Shown here in pieces: positions 17,763 to 28,548 of a DNA stretch of 64,000 nucleotides; position 1 is the first letter of the stretch, and every line of letters starts with the position of its first letter. The notes beneath the pieces are model-generated. The model made no database searches. It had not been told where the DNA came from and saw nothing but the letters and a program-made list of their open reading frames with translations. The translations under genes were made by a program, and so were the position numbers. This stretch comes from DASUPK01 sp963724665 (GTDB taxonomy: Bacteria > Actinomycetota > Thermoleophilia > Solirubrobacterales > 70-9): positions 992,001-1,056,000 of the forward strand of contig CAVRVH010000007.1 of the NCBI GenBank assembly GCA_963724665.1, read 5' to 3'.

Positions 17763-18938
17763 GTGAAATCGGTCGTCACCATCATCGCCGCCGTCCTCCC
17801 GGTTGCTCTCGTCGCCTGCGGGGGCTCGAGCAAGCCGCCGCCTGGCCAGCTCCAGCATCTCGGGGCCGGAGAGGGTGCGGTGCGGCTCGTCGCGCTGCCG
17901 GGATACGTCGAGGATGGATCGAAGGACCCGTCGCTCGACTGGGTGACGCCTTTCCAGCGTCAAACCGGATGTGCGGTGTCCAGCACCGTCGCGTTGGCGC
18001 CCGACGATGTGGCTCGCCTCATGCGGACCGGCAGGTACGACGGGGTCTCCGCCCGCGGAGACGTCTCCGGCCGGCTGGTCGCCGAGGGGCTCGTATCCCC
18101 GATCAACACCGGCCTGATCTCGAGCTACTCGCAGCTGTTCCCGGCGATCAAGCACCTGCCGGACAACACGGTCGATGGGATCACCTATGGGGTACCGATC
18201 GGCCGCTTCGCCAACCTCTTCGTCTGGAAGCGGAGTCAGGTGTCGATTCCCAAGGACGAGCCGGTCTCCACGGACATCATCTTCGATCCATCGGTGGCCT
18301 CGAGATACCGCGGCGGCGTGACCGCCTACGACAACCCCATGTACATCGCCGACGCCGCCCTCTACCTGCGCCATCATCAGCCGGATCTGGGCATCCACGA
18401 CGTCTACGAGCTCGATCGGGAACAGCTCGACGCCGCGGTCGAGGTCCTCCGCGAACAGAGGCCGAACGTCAGTCTCTACTGGAGGAACTCGGCCGAGAAT
18501 GCCGGCGGGTTCGAGAGCGGCCGGAGCCTCGTAGGCCCGGCCTGGCAGGTTACGGTCAACACACTGCTCAAGGACCGGGTCAAGGTCCGCGCCGGCGTCC
18601 CCGAGGAGGGGGTCACCGGAATATCTGACAGCTGGATGATCAGCTCGCACGCGCGCCATCCAAACTGCATGTACATGTGGATCAGCTACATCACGGGAGC
18701 ACCGGCCAACGCGGCGATTGCCGAGCACACCGCACAGGCTCCCGCGAACGAACATGCCTGCGATCTCACCCGAGACCCGGCCTGGTGCGACACCTACCGG
18801 GCCGCTGACGAGGAGCTGTTCGGTCGGGTGGCGTACTGGGCCACCCCGTTGGGGGATTGCGGCGACGCGCGCGGCGCGACGTGCACGACCTACGCCGACT
18901 GGGCGCGGGCCTTTGGCGAGGTGACGTCCGGAAAATGA
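17763..18938 (+). CDS. PotD-like extracellular solute-binding lipoprotein
   Basis: A 391-residue lipoprotein: signal peptide with lipobox LVACG (about residues 16-20), then a two-lobe binding-protein fold like the spermidine/putrescine group (TPFQRQTGCAVS, ADAALYLRHHQPDLG, SWMISSHARHPNCMY). Starts at GTG 17763, 25 bases after the importer ATPase. No permease or ATPase of the polyamine type accompanies it. Instead its stop codon overlaps the start of a glycosyltransferase gene (ATGA). Four Cys near the C-terminus could form disulfides. It may have been recruited to the envelope for a role other than transport, or it may share a distant transporter. Confidence 0.8.
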   Translation: MKSVVTIIAAVLPVALVACGGSSKPPPGQLQHLGAGEGAVRLVALPGYVEDGSKDPSLDWVTPFQRQTGCAVSSTVALAPDDVARLMRTGRYDGVSARGDVSGRLVAEGLVSPINTGLISSYSQLFPAIKHLPDNTVDGITYGVPIGRFANLFVWKRSQVSIPKDEPVSTDIIFDPSVASRYRGGVTAYDNPMYIADAALYLRHHQPDLGIHDVYELDREQLDAAVEVLREQRPNVSLYWRNSAENAGGFESGRSLVGPAWQVTVNTLLKDRVKVRAGVPEEGVTGISDSWMISSHARHPNCMYMWISYITGAPANAAIAEHTAQAPANEHACDLTRDPAWCDTYRAADEELFGRVAYWATPLGDCGDARGATCTTYADWARAFGEVTSGK

Positions 18939-19864
18939 TCGCCTTCGGCTGTCCGATCACGGATTCGGACACCTACACCCGCTACGCCGAGCCTGGGATT
19001 CGGCGCGCGGCTGAGCGCGACTCCGAGACTTTCACGTATCTGAGCCCAGACTCGATCTTCCGCGCGTACAACCTCTTCTGCGACCAGGCCGCCGAGGTCG
19101 GTGACCTCGAAGGGCTGGTGCTGCTTCATCAGGACGCCGAGATCGCCGACCCGGACTTCTGCGAGATGGTTCGCGCCACGCTGGCCGATCCCGAAGTGGC
19201 GATCGTGGGATGCACCGGCGCGGTCGGCGTTCGCAGCATCGCCTACTGGGAGGGCGCTGTCACCTGGGCCAGTCACACCCACCGCTTCGAGGAGCTTGGC
19301 GGCGGGGAACTGCCCGGGATCTCGTGGCCTGAGGAGGTCCCCTCATACACCCAGGCCGGAGAGGTCGACTCGATCGACGGGGTGCTGATCGTGATGTCGC
19401 CCTGGGCGATCCGGAACCTGCGCTTCGACGAGTCGCTCGGGAACCTGCATGGATACGACCTGGACATCTGCCTGCAAGCACGGGCCGCGGGCAGGAAGGT
19501 CGTCACCGCCGACCTTCGGGTGATCCACCATCACCCGCTCGAGCTGCTCGGCGATTCGGATGGATGGATCGCAGCCCATATGAAGGTCGCCGAGAAATGG
19601 GGCGATCTCCTCGACCGAGATGCTCCCGATGACTGGCACCAGCGCGCCCGACGGGCCGAGGCCGAGCTGGCGGCGGCACGGGTCCGCTTCCGCATGTCCC
19701 AGACACACATCAGCCGGCTCGCCGCCGACTTCGAGGCCCTTCAGGCCAGCAAGAGCTGGCAGATCACGGCTCCTCTGCGCGCGCTCGGGCGCCTGCTACG
19801 CAGAATTCGCGGTAAGCCGCCGGGCCGCGAGCTCGGTGAGGGCCTGGTCCGCTCGAAGCCCTAG
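18935..19864 (+). CDS. Glycosyltransferase family 2-like protein
   Basis: About 309 residues from the ATG overlapping the preceding stop. GT-A fold landmarks include LVLLHQDAEIADPDF (the DxD-like HQDAE motif near residue 65), GAVGVRSIAYWEG, the acceptor segment DSIDGVLIVMSPWAI, and DYDLDICLQARAAG-like GYDLDICLQARAAGRKV. The first 45 residues (CPITDSDTYTRYAEPGIRRA) look like the family that transfers sugars in actinobacterial envelope clusters. A C-terminal coiled tail ends in basic residues. First glycosyltransferase of the surface-polysaccharide region; ends in a CTAG shared with the convergent gene. Confidence 0.82.
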   Translation: MIAFGCPITDSDTYTRYAEPGIRRAAERDSETFTYLSPDSIFRAYNLFCDQAAEVGDLEGLVLLHQDAEIADPDFCEMVRATLADPEVAIVGCTGAVGVRSIAYWEGAVTWASHTHRFEELGGGELPGISWPEEVPSYTQAGEVDSIDGVLIVMSPWAIRNLRFDESLGNLHGYDLDICLQARAAGRKVVTADLRVIHHHPLELLGDSDGWIAAHMKVAEKWGDLLDRDAPDDWHQRARRAEAELAAARVRFRMSQTHISRLAADFEALQASKSWQITAPLRALGRLLRRIRGKPPGRELGEGLVRSKP

Positions 19865-20784
19865 TCGCCCAGCACCCGCCTCACCTTTTCGCGCGAGAAG
19901 ACGGGGTCGCCTCTCTGCCGGATGCGGGAGAGCTGCTCCGCGACTGTGAATGCTCCCGAGTTCAGGAACGAGCGCAACAGTGCCTCCTGATGGGCGAGGC
20001 GAATCCGGTCCATGATGCCGGCGAGCCTGAGCCCTTCCATCCGCTCGATCATGGGGTTCCGATCGAGCGGTGCCACAATCGCGGCGACCTGATCGGCCCA
20101 CGGAGCGTCCGAGGGCCAGAGCACCCCGAGCCCGAAGAAGGCCGGGATCACCGCCAGGCGCAGGCCCTTGCTCTCTCGCAGGAAGTCCTCGACCGCCGTC
20201 AGTACTCCATTGCCGTCTCCACCCTCGCGCGCGGCGGCCCATGGAAAGAGGAGGCCGAGCTCGGCCATGCCCGCCACACCTGGAGCCAGCACCGCGTCCC
20301 GCGCGAGTGGCCGGCGGTGCTCCTCCGGGATCCGCTCCGGCTCGTAATAGGTATCCCGGCGCGCGTGCGGCCACGCGACGTCGTGTAGGAGGATGAGCGG
20401 CATCCCCCGGTCACCTGCACTCCCGGCGATCAGGCGGAGCTCTCTCAGGACCGTGTAGTGGTTGTGATCTCCATCGATGATCACCGCCTCGGCCCGGGGC
20501 AGCTCCCCGAGCACTTCGAGGCTCGGCTTCTCGATGAGCTCGAGCTCGGGGTGGCGCTTCGCGAGTGCGACCAACTCGGGCTGAGGGACGGGCTCGATAG
20601 CGGTAACCCGGGCGTCCGCGCCGGCGCCCCAGGCGAGCAGCTCGCGGGTGAAGTCGCCCTGGAACGCTCCAACCTCGACCACGCTCGAGGGAGCGACCGC
20701 CTCCAGGCAATCGAAGACGATCTCGGAGAACCCCGCGAGCAGGGACTCCGATTCCTCGCCGCCGATCGTCTCGAGCTCGTCCAC
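19861..20784 (-). CDS. Class I SAM-dependent methyltransferase-like protein
   Basis: A 307-residue protein whose first half is a Methyltransf_24-like Rossmann fold: VVEVGAFQGDFTRELLAWG (motif I, about residues 35-53), AIEPVPQPEL, and AVIIDGDHNHYTVLREL (about 100-116), then LILLHDVAWPHARRDTYYEPERI. The His-Asp signature and flexible lid are typical of sugar or phenol O-methyltransferases of cephalosporin-hydroxylase type. The last third is helical without clear homology. It is convergent with the glycosyltransferase (CTAG overlap) and probably modifies a surface glycan or its precursor; that role is inferred from context. Confidence 0.75.
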   Translation of the reverse strand: MDELETIGGEESESLLAGFSEIVFDCLEAVAPSSVVEVGAFQGDFTRELLAWGAGADARVTAIEPVPQPELVALAKRHPELELIEKPSLEVLGELPRAEAVIIDGDHNHYTVLRELRLIAGSAGDRGMPLILLHDVAWPHARRDTYYEPERIPEEHRRPLARDAVLAPGVAGMAELGLLFPWAAAREGGDGNGVLTAVEDFLRESKGLRLAVIPAFFGLGVLWPSDAPWADQVAAIVAPLDRNPMIERMEGLRLAGIMDRIRLAHQEALLRSFLNSGAFTVAEQLSRIRQRGDPVFSREKVRRVLGD

Positions 20785-20819
20785 CCGCGTAGTGTCCCCT
20801 ACCTCCTACCGTTGCGGCC

Positions 20820-21547
20820 TTGACCGGACCCGAGACAGCGCGCCAGGACGAAGACGGCAGTAGCGCGCAACAGGGAGTTCTTCGCCGGGGAGCGCTGGGC
20901 TGCAGCAGATCTCGGAGATCGACACCTACCGGCTGATCCGCGCCGCGATCGAGGCTGAGGTGGCCGGCACGGGCAGGCTCCTCGACGTCGGCAATGGCGG
21001 CGTCTTCGAGTACTCACCTGAGCTCGTCGATTCGATCGTTGCCGTTGACCTCTTCCTGTCCAAGATCCCCGAGGAGCAGTTCCCGGCGAACGTCGAGGCG
21101 CGGGACGGCGACGCCCTCAACTGAGCGATCCCGATGACAGCTACGACGCGGTCATGCACTCCTTCCTCTACCACCACCTGGTCGGCGAAACGCCGCGCGC
21201 GCTGCTTGGGCAACGTCCGGCGTGCCGTGGCGGAGGCCGAACGCGTCCTGAAGCCCGGAGGCCGGCTGATCGTGCCGGAGGGTTGCGTGCCGCGCTGGTT
21301 CTACGCCTTCGAGAAGGTGGCCTTTCGGCCCCTGGTCGGCCTCTCCAGGACGAGGGCTGCTCGGCGGCCATCCCGGCAACCCTGCTGCTGCCCTTCGATG
21401 ACGTGGTCGCGCTGGTCGGCGAGAGGCTGGACGTGCAGCGCGCCGAACGTGATCCCGGTCGGCCGCTGGGTCAGCCACTTCGGGCGACGCTGGCCGGCGG
21501 CGCTCACCCCGGCCCGTCCCTACCTGATCGTCGCCACCAAGCGCTAG
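20820..21547 (+). CDS. Class I SAM-dependent methyltransferase (several frameshifts)
   Basis: Coding sense moves between all three frames. The pieces are QQISEIDTYRLIRAAI, GRLLDVGNGGVFEY (motif I), SIVAVDLFL, then after about 21122 DSYDAVMHSFLYHHLV, then AERVLKPGGRLIVPEG with PRWFYAFEKVAF, and a final GRWVSHF...RPYLIVATKR to the stop at 21547. At about 21118 the sequence AACTGAGC would be restored by adding one C to the run. At least four indels are needed. The start is uncertain; TTG 20820 is the first candidate. It is probably an intact gene in the organism, acting in the surface-glycan cluster. Confidence 0.6.
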
Positions 21548-21568
21548 CTTGGGCGGGGAGGACCTGCA

Positions 21569-21574
21569 TATACT
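21569..21574 (+). promoter_or_regulatory. Possible -10 box (TATACT)
   Basis: TATACT lies in the 137-base gap before the next methyltransferase gene. No convincing -35 box is seen at the usual spacing, so this is a weak call. Confidence 0.25.
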
Positions 21575-21684
21575 CCGGCGACAAGGCGGGAAGGATTCCG
21601 CGGGTTGCTGCCGAATCGGGGAGCCGTGAATACCCCTCCTCGCGCCTGGGCAGGCTCGAGACGACCACCAGTACCGAGAGCAAA

Positions 21685-22453
21685 GTGGGCGAGAAGAACA
21701 CCGCCACGATCGAAGGACAGGCGTCCGCAGCACCTTCCGTGCTGGACAAACCCTTCGACTACACCACGATTCCGGCCGGTCACTACAACCGGGCCTACAG
21801 CCGTGGGCGGGGTGTCCAGAGCAAGTGGCACCACCTGAAGTTCCAGCGTGTCGCCGACCGGGTCACCGGTTACAGCGGGTACTCGACGTTGGCTGTGGCC
21901 CCGGCACCTTTCTCGGTGTGCTGGGGGACCAGCACGATTCCGTCGGCGTCGACATCACCGCCCCGCAGATCGAGTACGCGAAGGACGTCTACGCGAGCGC
22001 CAGCCGGTCGTTCTACGCATGTGCGCTGGAGGAGCTGCCCGAGCTGCCGCTCTTCGACGCGGTTACGGCGATAGAGCTGATCGAGCACCTTCCTGACGAG
22101 CTGGCCCGGGTGACTCTCGGCGACGCCGTTCGCCGGTTGCGTCCTGGCGGCAGGCTCGTCCTGACCACACCCGACTACGGCAGCGCCTGGCCCCTGGTGG
22201 AGCGGGTCGTCGACCGGCTCGGTGACGTCGAGTACTACGTCCAGCACATCAACAAGTTCAGGCCAGACAGCCTGAGAGCCCTGCTCGGTGATCTCGGCTT
22301 GGCGGACGTTCAGGTGAGCAAGTACCTGTTCGCATCGCCCTTCGCCGCTGCAATCGGCTGGCGATTTGCCGATTTCGTCGCCCCGTGGAGGCCGGTCGCC
22401 TTGAGAACCGCCTCGGCCTGATCATGCTGGGGACGGCCACGAAACCCGACTAG
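21685..22453 (+). CDS. Class I SAM-dependent methyltransferase (frameshifted)
   Basis: GTG 21685 starts a frame reading KPFDYTTIPAGHYNRAY and WHHLKFQRVADRV, which breaks at about 21885. The next frame starts RVLDVGCGPGTFLGVLG (motif I) and continues DSVGVDITAPQIEYA, AVTAIELIEHLPDE and LRPGGRLVLTTPDYGS, with the C-terminal lobe KFRPDSLRALLGDLG. Another indel near 22390 restores the usual end RLENRLGLIMLGTATKPD, stopping at 22453. The full product is about 255 residues. The IEHLPDE motif and the clustering suggest a methyltransferase for sugars or lipid-linked precursors. Confidence 0.72.
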
Positions 22454-22455
22454 CG

Positions 22456-24752
22456 ATGGTCGAGGCGGTGGTACGCAGAGCCTCGGACCGGTCGGCGACC
22501 TCCGCACGGCGGCGATCGCCGCAATCAGGGCGGCCCACCAACGGTCCTTCCAGTCGCGGTAGCCGCGCTGGTGTTCGCTACAGGGGCCTCGGTGCTGATT
22601 CTCAGCGTAGTGCCGGCCTCCGGCCCACAGCCGGCTCTGAACGAATGGGTTCGCGGCGTCGCCGCAGCGCTCTGTGCGCTCTGCGGCGTCGGCTTCCTGA
22701 CGTACAGGCTGCGCTCGGCAGCGCCGCCGGGCGCGAACCGGCAGCCCGCGAGAGTCGGACCCGCGGCTGTCACGGGGCTGCTCTCGCTCGCGGTTGTCCT
22801 CCTCCTGATGCTCGTCCCCGTGTACCTGCTCGCCGCTCGCACTCACGCGCCGAGCGAGCAGTGGATCGGCTACGGATTCTTCGACAAGCGCTGGGTCGTC
22901 GCCCTGTTCACTCTTGGCACGCTCGGGGTCCTCCTCGTAGTGACTGTGGTGTCGCAGCTCGTGCGCGCGGCCGATGCTTCCCCGGAGAGCTGGCGCGGCT
23001 GGATGAGGATCGCCTTTGGCTCAGCGCTTGGCGACGCTCCGATCCCCGGCCCGGGATCGATCGCCTCGCGCGCCGGCTGTGGCATAGGCGCCGGAGTGCT
23101 ATGGCGGCCTACTTCTTCGCCCCGCCCTGGCACGTGGCGCTGAGCGAGGTGAACCTTCACGAGTCGCCGATGATGGCCGGCGTTCAGGCGATCTCCAAGG
23201 GGGCGACGCCCTACATCGGCTCCTCCGCTGTCCAGTACGGGCCGGGCTCCGAAGTTCTGCACTACCTGTACCTCCACATCTTCGGGTTCGACGTCGTCAA
23301 CTTCCGTCAGTCGACGGTCCTGCTCTACTGGCTCGCGGCGACGATCTTCTGTGTGGTCCTCTTCATCCGGCTGCCTTTCAAGCTGGCGCTGATCACCTGC
23401 CTGGTCGCTCTGCTGATCTTCCCGACGCTTCAGATGATCTCCTTCCAGCCGGGCGGAGCGGTCGACGGCGCGGTGGATCGGCTTCCCAACTCGCAGGGCG
23501 GCGTCTGGGGCTGGCCCAATGCGATGCGCTACATCGGCGTGTTCGCTTGCGATGCTCTTCCCCGCGGTCGGGGCGATGTCCCGCCGCGGGCGAGCCGTGG
23601 CTGCCGGCGTTGGGCTCGGCGCCCTGTGGGGATTCACCTGTTACGTCTCTCAGGAGAACCTTGTCGGCGGGGTGCTTGCGCTGGGAACCCTGGCGCTGCT
23701 GCTGGCTGCGAGCACGACGGTGCCAGTGTCCCGGGTGCTACGGAGCCTGGGCCACGTCGCCCTCGGCTTCGCCGCGGTGGCTGTCGCGGTGTTCGCCTTC
23801 TACGCGGCCACGGCGATCTGGATCGCTTCCTCCAGCTCTACTACCTGATCCCCCCCGCGGTGGCGGCCGGCTACAGCGACACCGTCTATTACCGCGGATT
23901 CGCCGGCCAATGGGGGCACATCTACTACCTGCTCCCCTTCTTCTTCGGAGCCCTCTGCCTGCTGTCGCTCGTCCGCCTGCATCCCCTGCGGATCGCCAGG
24001 CAGTGGTCGCAGGAGCGAGTGCTCCTTGTATCCGCGCTAGTGGCAGCGTGCGTCATCCACGGTGGAGCGCTCCTGCGGTCGGACTCGGCCCACCTGGTCA
24101 ACACGATGCTCGCCGCACCCGTCGCGCTCGTTCTGGCCGTCGCCTACCTTCCGAGGCTGCTCGGGGTCACGTCAGGCCGGCGGCGGGCGCTGGCGCGCTC
24201 TGGCGCTCGTCGCGATCCCCTGGCGATGCTCCCGCTCACCCAGATCGAGAACATCGGCAACCGGGCGCGCTGGCCGCTGGGGCGGTTCTCGTACCAGAGC
24301 CCCGCCACCTCCTGGGAGCGCGCCGATCCCAAGTCGGTCGCCGCGACCCGGTTGGGCCCCGTGCTGCAGGGACGGGCAGTGGTGCTGCACCAACTACCAC
24401 TTCCCGGTCTCGATGCGGGAGTTCGCGTCGATCCTCAACGACCTCCACGGGTGGTCGGCGATCGGCGCGTCTACGTGGCCAATTTCATCGACCCCATGAT
24501 GCCCGGGGCGGCCTATTTCCTGGCCGACCTCAACCCGGCCCCGATCTATTTCGAGCCGCAGACGATGGCCATGAACGAACGGCTGCTCGGCGACTTCCTC
24601 GACTACTACAGGCAGCACATCTCCGAGGTCCAGGCCGTGGTCGCCGTGTACCCCAACCTGCCGGAGGTGAGGATGTTCGAGTCCGCCTACCCGAACTACC
24701 GGCGCACGGCGATTCCGTACTCGTGGGGCTCCATCACGGTGCTCACCCGTAG
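22456..24752 (+). CDS. Large multi-pass membrane protein, GT-C-like (several frameshifts)
   Basis: About 765 residues when the frames are joined. Start ATG 22456, three bases after the previous stop. Hydrophobic spans occur throughout: ATGASVLILSVVPASG, VTGLLSLAVVLLLMLVPVYL, VVALFTLGTLGVLLVV, TVLLYWLAATIFCVVLFI, VGLGALWGFTCYV and IYYLLPFFFGALCLLSLV. An extracellular loop reads AVQYGPGSEVLHYLYLH. The C-terminal 120 residues are soluble (AAYFLADLNPAPIYFE, DYYRQHISEVQAVVAVY). Breaks are near 22490-22550, 23100, 23550, 23820 and 24390. The plan resembles GT-C lipid-linked-sugar glycosyltransferases. The exact family was not recognised. Confidence 0.55.
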
Positions 24753-25738
24753 TCGGCGCGCCGAGCGATCATCGGGCAGACGATCGAGCCGAGGACCTCC
24801 AGCACGAGCTGGACGATCCGCGCGAGCACCGCAATCGCGATCGCTGGGGCCGCGGGCATGACCGGGGAGAGGGCGAGGGCGATCCCGGCCTCCCGCGCCA
24901 ACAGGCCTCCGGGCAGTGCGAGGCCGATCAGCGAGAGCGCCGTGCCGACGGAGAAGGCGCCGACGACCACAGCGAGATCGCCGATGCCCACCGGATAGAT
25001 TGACTGGGCGAGCGCGTAAAGGCTGAGTCCGGCGAGCAGATAGGTCAGGCCGAACAGGGCGCCGAGTGAGAGGACCCGGCGGAGGACAGCGATGCCGGTA
25101 GGGGATCCCGCCCGAGACGGACCAGCACCCTGTCGGCGACGGAGTGGAAGTAGCGGGGCTGCAGGACGACAAGCCCGATGATCGGCAGGGCGACGACTAG
25201 GAAGCGCCGGGCGACCCGCTCAGGCTCGGCAGGTCGACGACGAAGTAGGCGGCGATGGCGAGCGCCGCGGTCGAGGAAGGCCGATCTCGTAGACCATGCT
25301 CGCGAGGGTGATCCGGCCGGAGACTCCCTCCCGCTCCGCCATAGCTGTGCGCAGGACAGGCAACAGCAGGCTGGTCGGGACGTAGCGTCCCAGGCCGGAG
25401 ACGAACCAGATGGCCATGCTGCGGCGAGCGTCGAGGCGGGGGCCGAGCGCGGCGAGGATGCGGCGCCAGATCTCCGCGGCCGAGAGAAGGCTGACTCCGA
25501 AGCCCACCACCGACAGGGCGAGAGCCGCGGGACGAAAGCGCCAGGAGACGCTCGGAAAATCGCCCAGCGCGGCGATGACTGCGAGGGCGGCGCCAGCCGC
25601 CACCGCGGTCGCGACCGCGGCATGCAGGCCTCGGCGGACCCTCGGGTCAGCCGGCCGCATCGTGCTGGCGCGCGCGGCGAGATCGCCAAAGCGCTGGAGC
25701 CGCGTCGGCGACGTGGGCGACTGGACGGTAGGCGTCAT
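24743..25738 (-). CDS. YbhN/UPF0104-type flippase-like membrane protein (frameshifted)
   Basis: Lysylphosphatidylglycerol-synthase-type transmembrane domain, about 330 residues. The first frame, from ATG 25738, reads LSVVGFGVSLLSAAEIWRRIL and the family motif WFVSGLGRYVPTSLLLPVLR to about 25290. Later pieces are VVALPIIGLVVLQPRYFHSV and, near the end, GIGDLAVVVGAFSVG then LPGGLLAREAGIALAL up to the stop at 24743. At least three indels are needed. Such proteins are thought to flip lipid-linked intermediates. It is divergent from the next glycosyltransferase and convergent with the membrane protein upstream, overlapping it by about ten bases. Confidence 0.65.
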
Positions 25739-25845
25739 GGTCGCGAGACTAACCGCCGGACCCCTGAATCAGGCGGCTGGGCGTCTTCGTCGTACGCAAT
25801 TCTTGGGGATTTCCAGCGGATCGGCCGCTGCCATACTGCGGCGCC

Positions 25846-27314
25846 GTGAGGGTCACCAGCAAGGCGTGGTCGCCGGACTTGACATTCATCCGCCCAGGCA
25901 GATCGCGGTCGGCCGCGGCAACGCCTTCGTGATCGCCGGCTACTGCTACCACCCCTCTCGCCGCACTCGCCACCTTCATGTCGAGATCGGGAACGACGCC
26001 AGCGGGTTGACCGCCTCCGCCTGCCTCGTCAGGACGTCTTCGCGCCGAGGCGAACGGCGACGGGCAGGATGGAGCGTTCCGAAGCGGTTTCGTCGCCATG
26101 CCGTCGATCGCGCCGTTCGACCGCAAGGAGGATGCGGAGGTGAGGCTCGTTCTGACTCGAGGATGGAAGGAGGCGCGGCCCGCGGTCGGCTCGGTGCAGC
26201 TGCGGCCCGACCCGACCGCCCGGCTCAGCACTCCCGCGTTTCCCGGACGCGGCCCCCGGGTCGCGATCTGCATGGCGACCTACAATCCTCCGGCCGAGCT
26301 GCTCCGCCGCCAGCTCGACTCGATCCGCGAGCAGACCCACGGAAACTGGGTTTGCGTGATCAGCGACGATGCCTCCGACGCGGCGCTCGCGAACCTCGAG
26401 GGGAGATCGAGGGCGATTCGCGGTTCGTTCTTTCGCCCAGCGAGGCGCGACTCGGCTTCTACGGGAACTTCGAGCGGGCCCTCTCGATGGCGCCACCCTC
26501 GGCCGAGTTCGTGACGCTCTGCGACCAGGACGACTACTGGCATCCGAACAAGCTGGATGGCCTGCTCAGGGATCGGGCGACGCTCAGCTCGTCTACAGCG
26601 ACGCTCGCGTCGTCGACCCGGCGGCAAGGTGATCCACTCCTCCTACTGGACCGCCCGGCGCAACAACCACACGAACTTCGGGTCGCTGCTGCTCGCCAAC
26701 TCGATCACCGGGGCGGCGTCGCTCTTCCGCCGGGACCTGCTGGACGACGTGCTCCCCTTCCCACCCAGGCTGGCCGACCCCTTCCACGACCACTGGCTGG
26801 CGGTGGTCGCGCTCGCCCGCGGGCGGATCGAATACGTCGAATGAGCCCCTATACGACTATGTCCAGCACGGCGGCGCCGTCATCGGCCACTCCACCGCGA
26901 ACCGCCGGCCCCGGCCGATCCGGCAGCACCTGATGGAGCGCCTGCGCAGGCCCAGCGGTGGCTCGCGCGTCGTCTACTACTACAAGTGGTACCAGGAGCT
27001 GCTCTTCGCCGAGGTGCTCCGGCTGCGCTGCTGGGAGCGGATGGAGCCGGCCAAGCGCCGGGTGCGTCCGGCGCATCCTGAACGCCGACAACGGCGTAGC
27101 CGGCCTGTCGTGGCTGCTCGGCCGGCGGGTGCGCCGCCTCTGGGGACACAACGAGACGCTCGACCGGGAGCTCTTCTACGCCCACGCCCTGGTCCGGCGG
27201 CGGGCTGTCTCGCTCTGGACTCTCGGCAGGAGCCGGCCCGGGCGCGTGCTCCCCCGCGACGAGAGCGTCCCGCCCGCGTACGCGAACCTATCCGCGGGGG
27301 AGGATCCGCGGTGA
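25846..27314 (+). CDS. Glycosyltransferase family 2 (several frameshifts)
   Basis: From GTG 25846 the frames join to about 490 residues. An N-terminal extension (SPDLTFIRP, GNAFVIAGYCYHPSRRT, LTRGWKEARPAVG) precedes the GT2 core, which begins PRVAICMATYNPPAELLRRQ. The core continues QTHGNWVCVISDDASD, FYGNFERALSMAPPSAEFV, the metal-binding TLCDQDDYWHPNKLDG (DQDD), SLLLANSITGAASLFRR as acceptor loop and DPFHDHWLAVVALA. It ends SAGEDPR at 27314. Breaks fall near 25890, 26400, 26575, 26620, 26845 and 27065. Rhamnosyltransferase-like by pattern. It leads the export block (ATPase and permease follow immediately). Confidence 0.75.
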
Positions 27315-28548
27315 ACCTGCGCAGCGCGGCCCGGCCGGCACGGTGGACGCGCCGGCCATCGAGGTGCGGGACGTCAAGAAGACGTTCGCCATCCCCCGGG
27401 AGCGTCAGACGACCTTCAAGGAGCGCGCCCTCCACCCCCGGACCTGGCTGCGGGGGGAGGACCGGCGGCTCGAGGCACTGCGCGGCGTCTCCTTCGACGT
27501 GGCCGGGGCGAGTTCTTCGGGGTGATCGGCCGGAACGGCGGAGGCAAGAGCACACTGCTGAAGCTGCTCGCCTCGATCTACGAGCCCGACGCGGGGACAT
27601 CCTCGTCGCGGGCCGGCTGGCGCCGTTCATCGAGCTCGGCGTCGGCTTCAACCTGGAGCTGAACGCCCGCGACAACGTCCTGCTGAACGGCGTGATGATG
27701 GGACTGAGCCGTCCGAGGCCCGCTCGCGATACGAGCGCGTGATCGACTACGCCGAGCTCTGGGACTACACGGACCTGAAGCTCAAGAACTACTCGTTCGG
27801 GATGCAGGTCCGTCTGGGCTTCTCGATGATGCTCCAGGTTGACGCCGACGTGCTGCTGGTCGACGAGGTCCTGGCCGTCGGCGACCTCGCCTTCCAGGAG
27901 AAGTGCATCGCCTCGCTGAAGGAGATGAAGCGCCGGGCACCACGATCGTCCTGGTCACCCACAAGATGGACGACGTCGAGAGCACTGCGACCGCGCCATG
28001 CTGATCGAGGAGGGCGTCGTCGACGTCATCGGCGACCCGCAGGAGGTCGCCGAGCGATTCGTGGAGGTCATCCTCCCGAGCCAAGCACGCCGGAATGAGC
28101 GGCGAAGGGCCCGGCGGGCGTCTCGGCCGCGTGGATCGCAGACTCGGGTGGCCGCCCGATCCAGGCAGTGCCCCAGGACGAGGGATTCGCGTTCTGCGCG
28201 ACGTCTCTACGCGAGGGAGCCGGTCGAACCTGGAGCTCGAGCACGACCTGCTCACGGAGCTCGCCGAGCGCGCTATCTCGAGCCTTCGACGGTCGGGCCC
28301 GGCGAGATTCCCACCCTCGCGCGGGCGAGCAGGCGAAGGTCCGGGTCGCCTTCGCCGCCGGCTCGCTCGAGCCCGCGCGAGTACCGGCTCGCGATACCAG
28401 CTCAGACAGGGCGGGCGGCGAGCATGACGCTCGAGCGCAGCGCCGGAGCCGGTCCGCCTAGCGGATCACGGGCGAGGACCGCGGCGCCGGGGTCGTCACC
28501 CTCGCGCACGAGGTGCGGGTCGAGCGCAACGGAGAGGGGCCGGGTTGA
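27311..28548 (+). CDS. Polysaccharide ABC exporter ATP-binding protein with C-terminal glycan-recognition domain (several frameshifts)
   Basis: Wzt/TagH-type ATPase. The N-terminal part reads IEVRDVKKTFAIP; Walker A is GRNGGGKST, the signature region YSFGMQVRLGFSMML, and Walker B ADVLLVDEVLAVGD, then KMDDVE. Restoring one G at about 27515 and one G at about 27595 brings the domain into frame. After AERFVEVILPSQ (28080) sense continues through three frames (AAWIADSGGRPIQAVPQDEG, STVGPGEIP, GEQAKVRVAFAAG, RITGEDRGAGVVTLAHEV) to the stop at 28546-28548. These strand-rich pieces match the Wzt C-terminal domain that recognises the capped glycan. Start GTG 27311 overlaps the preceding stop. Confidence 0.75.
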
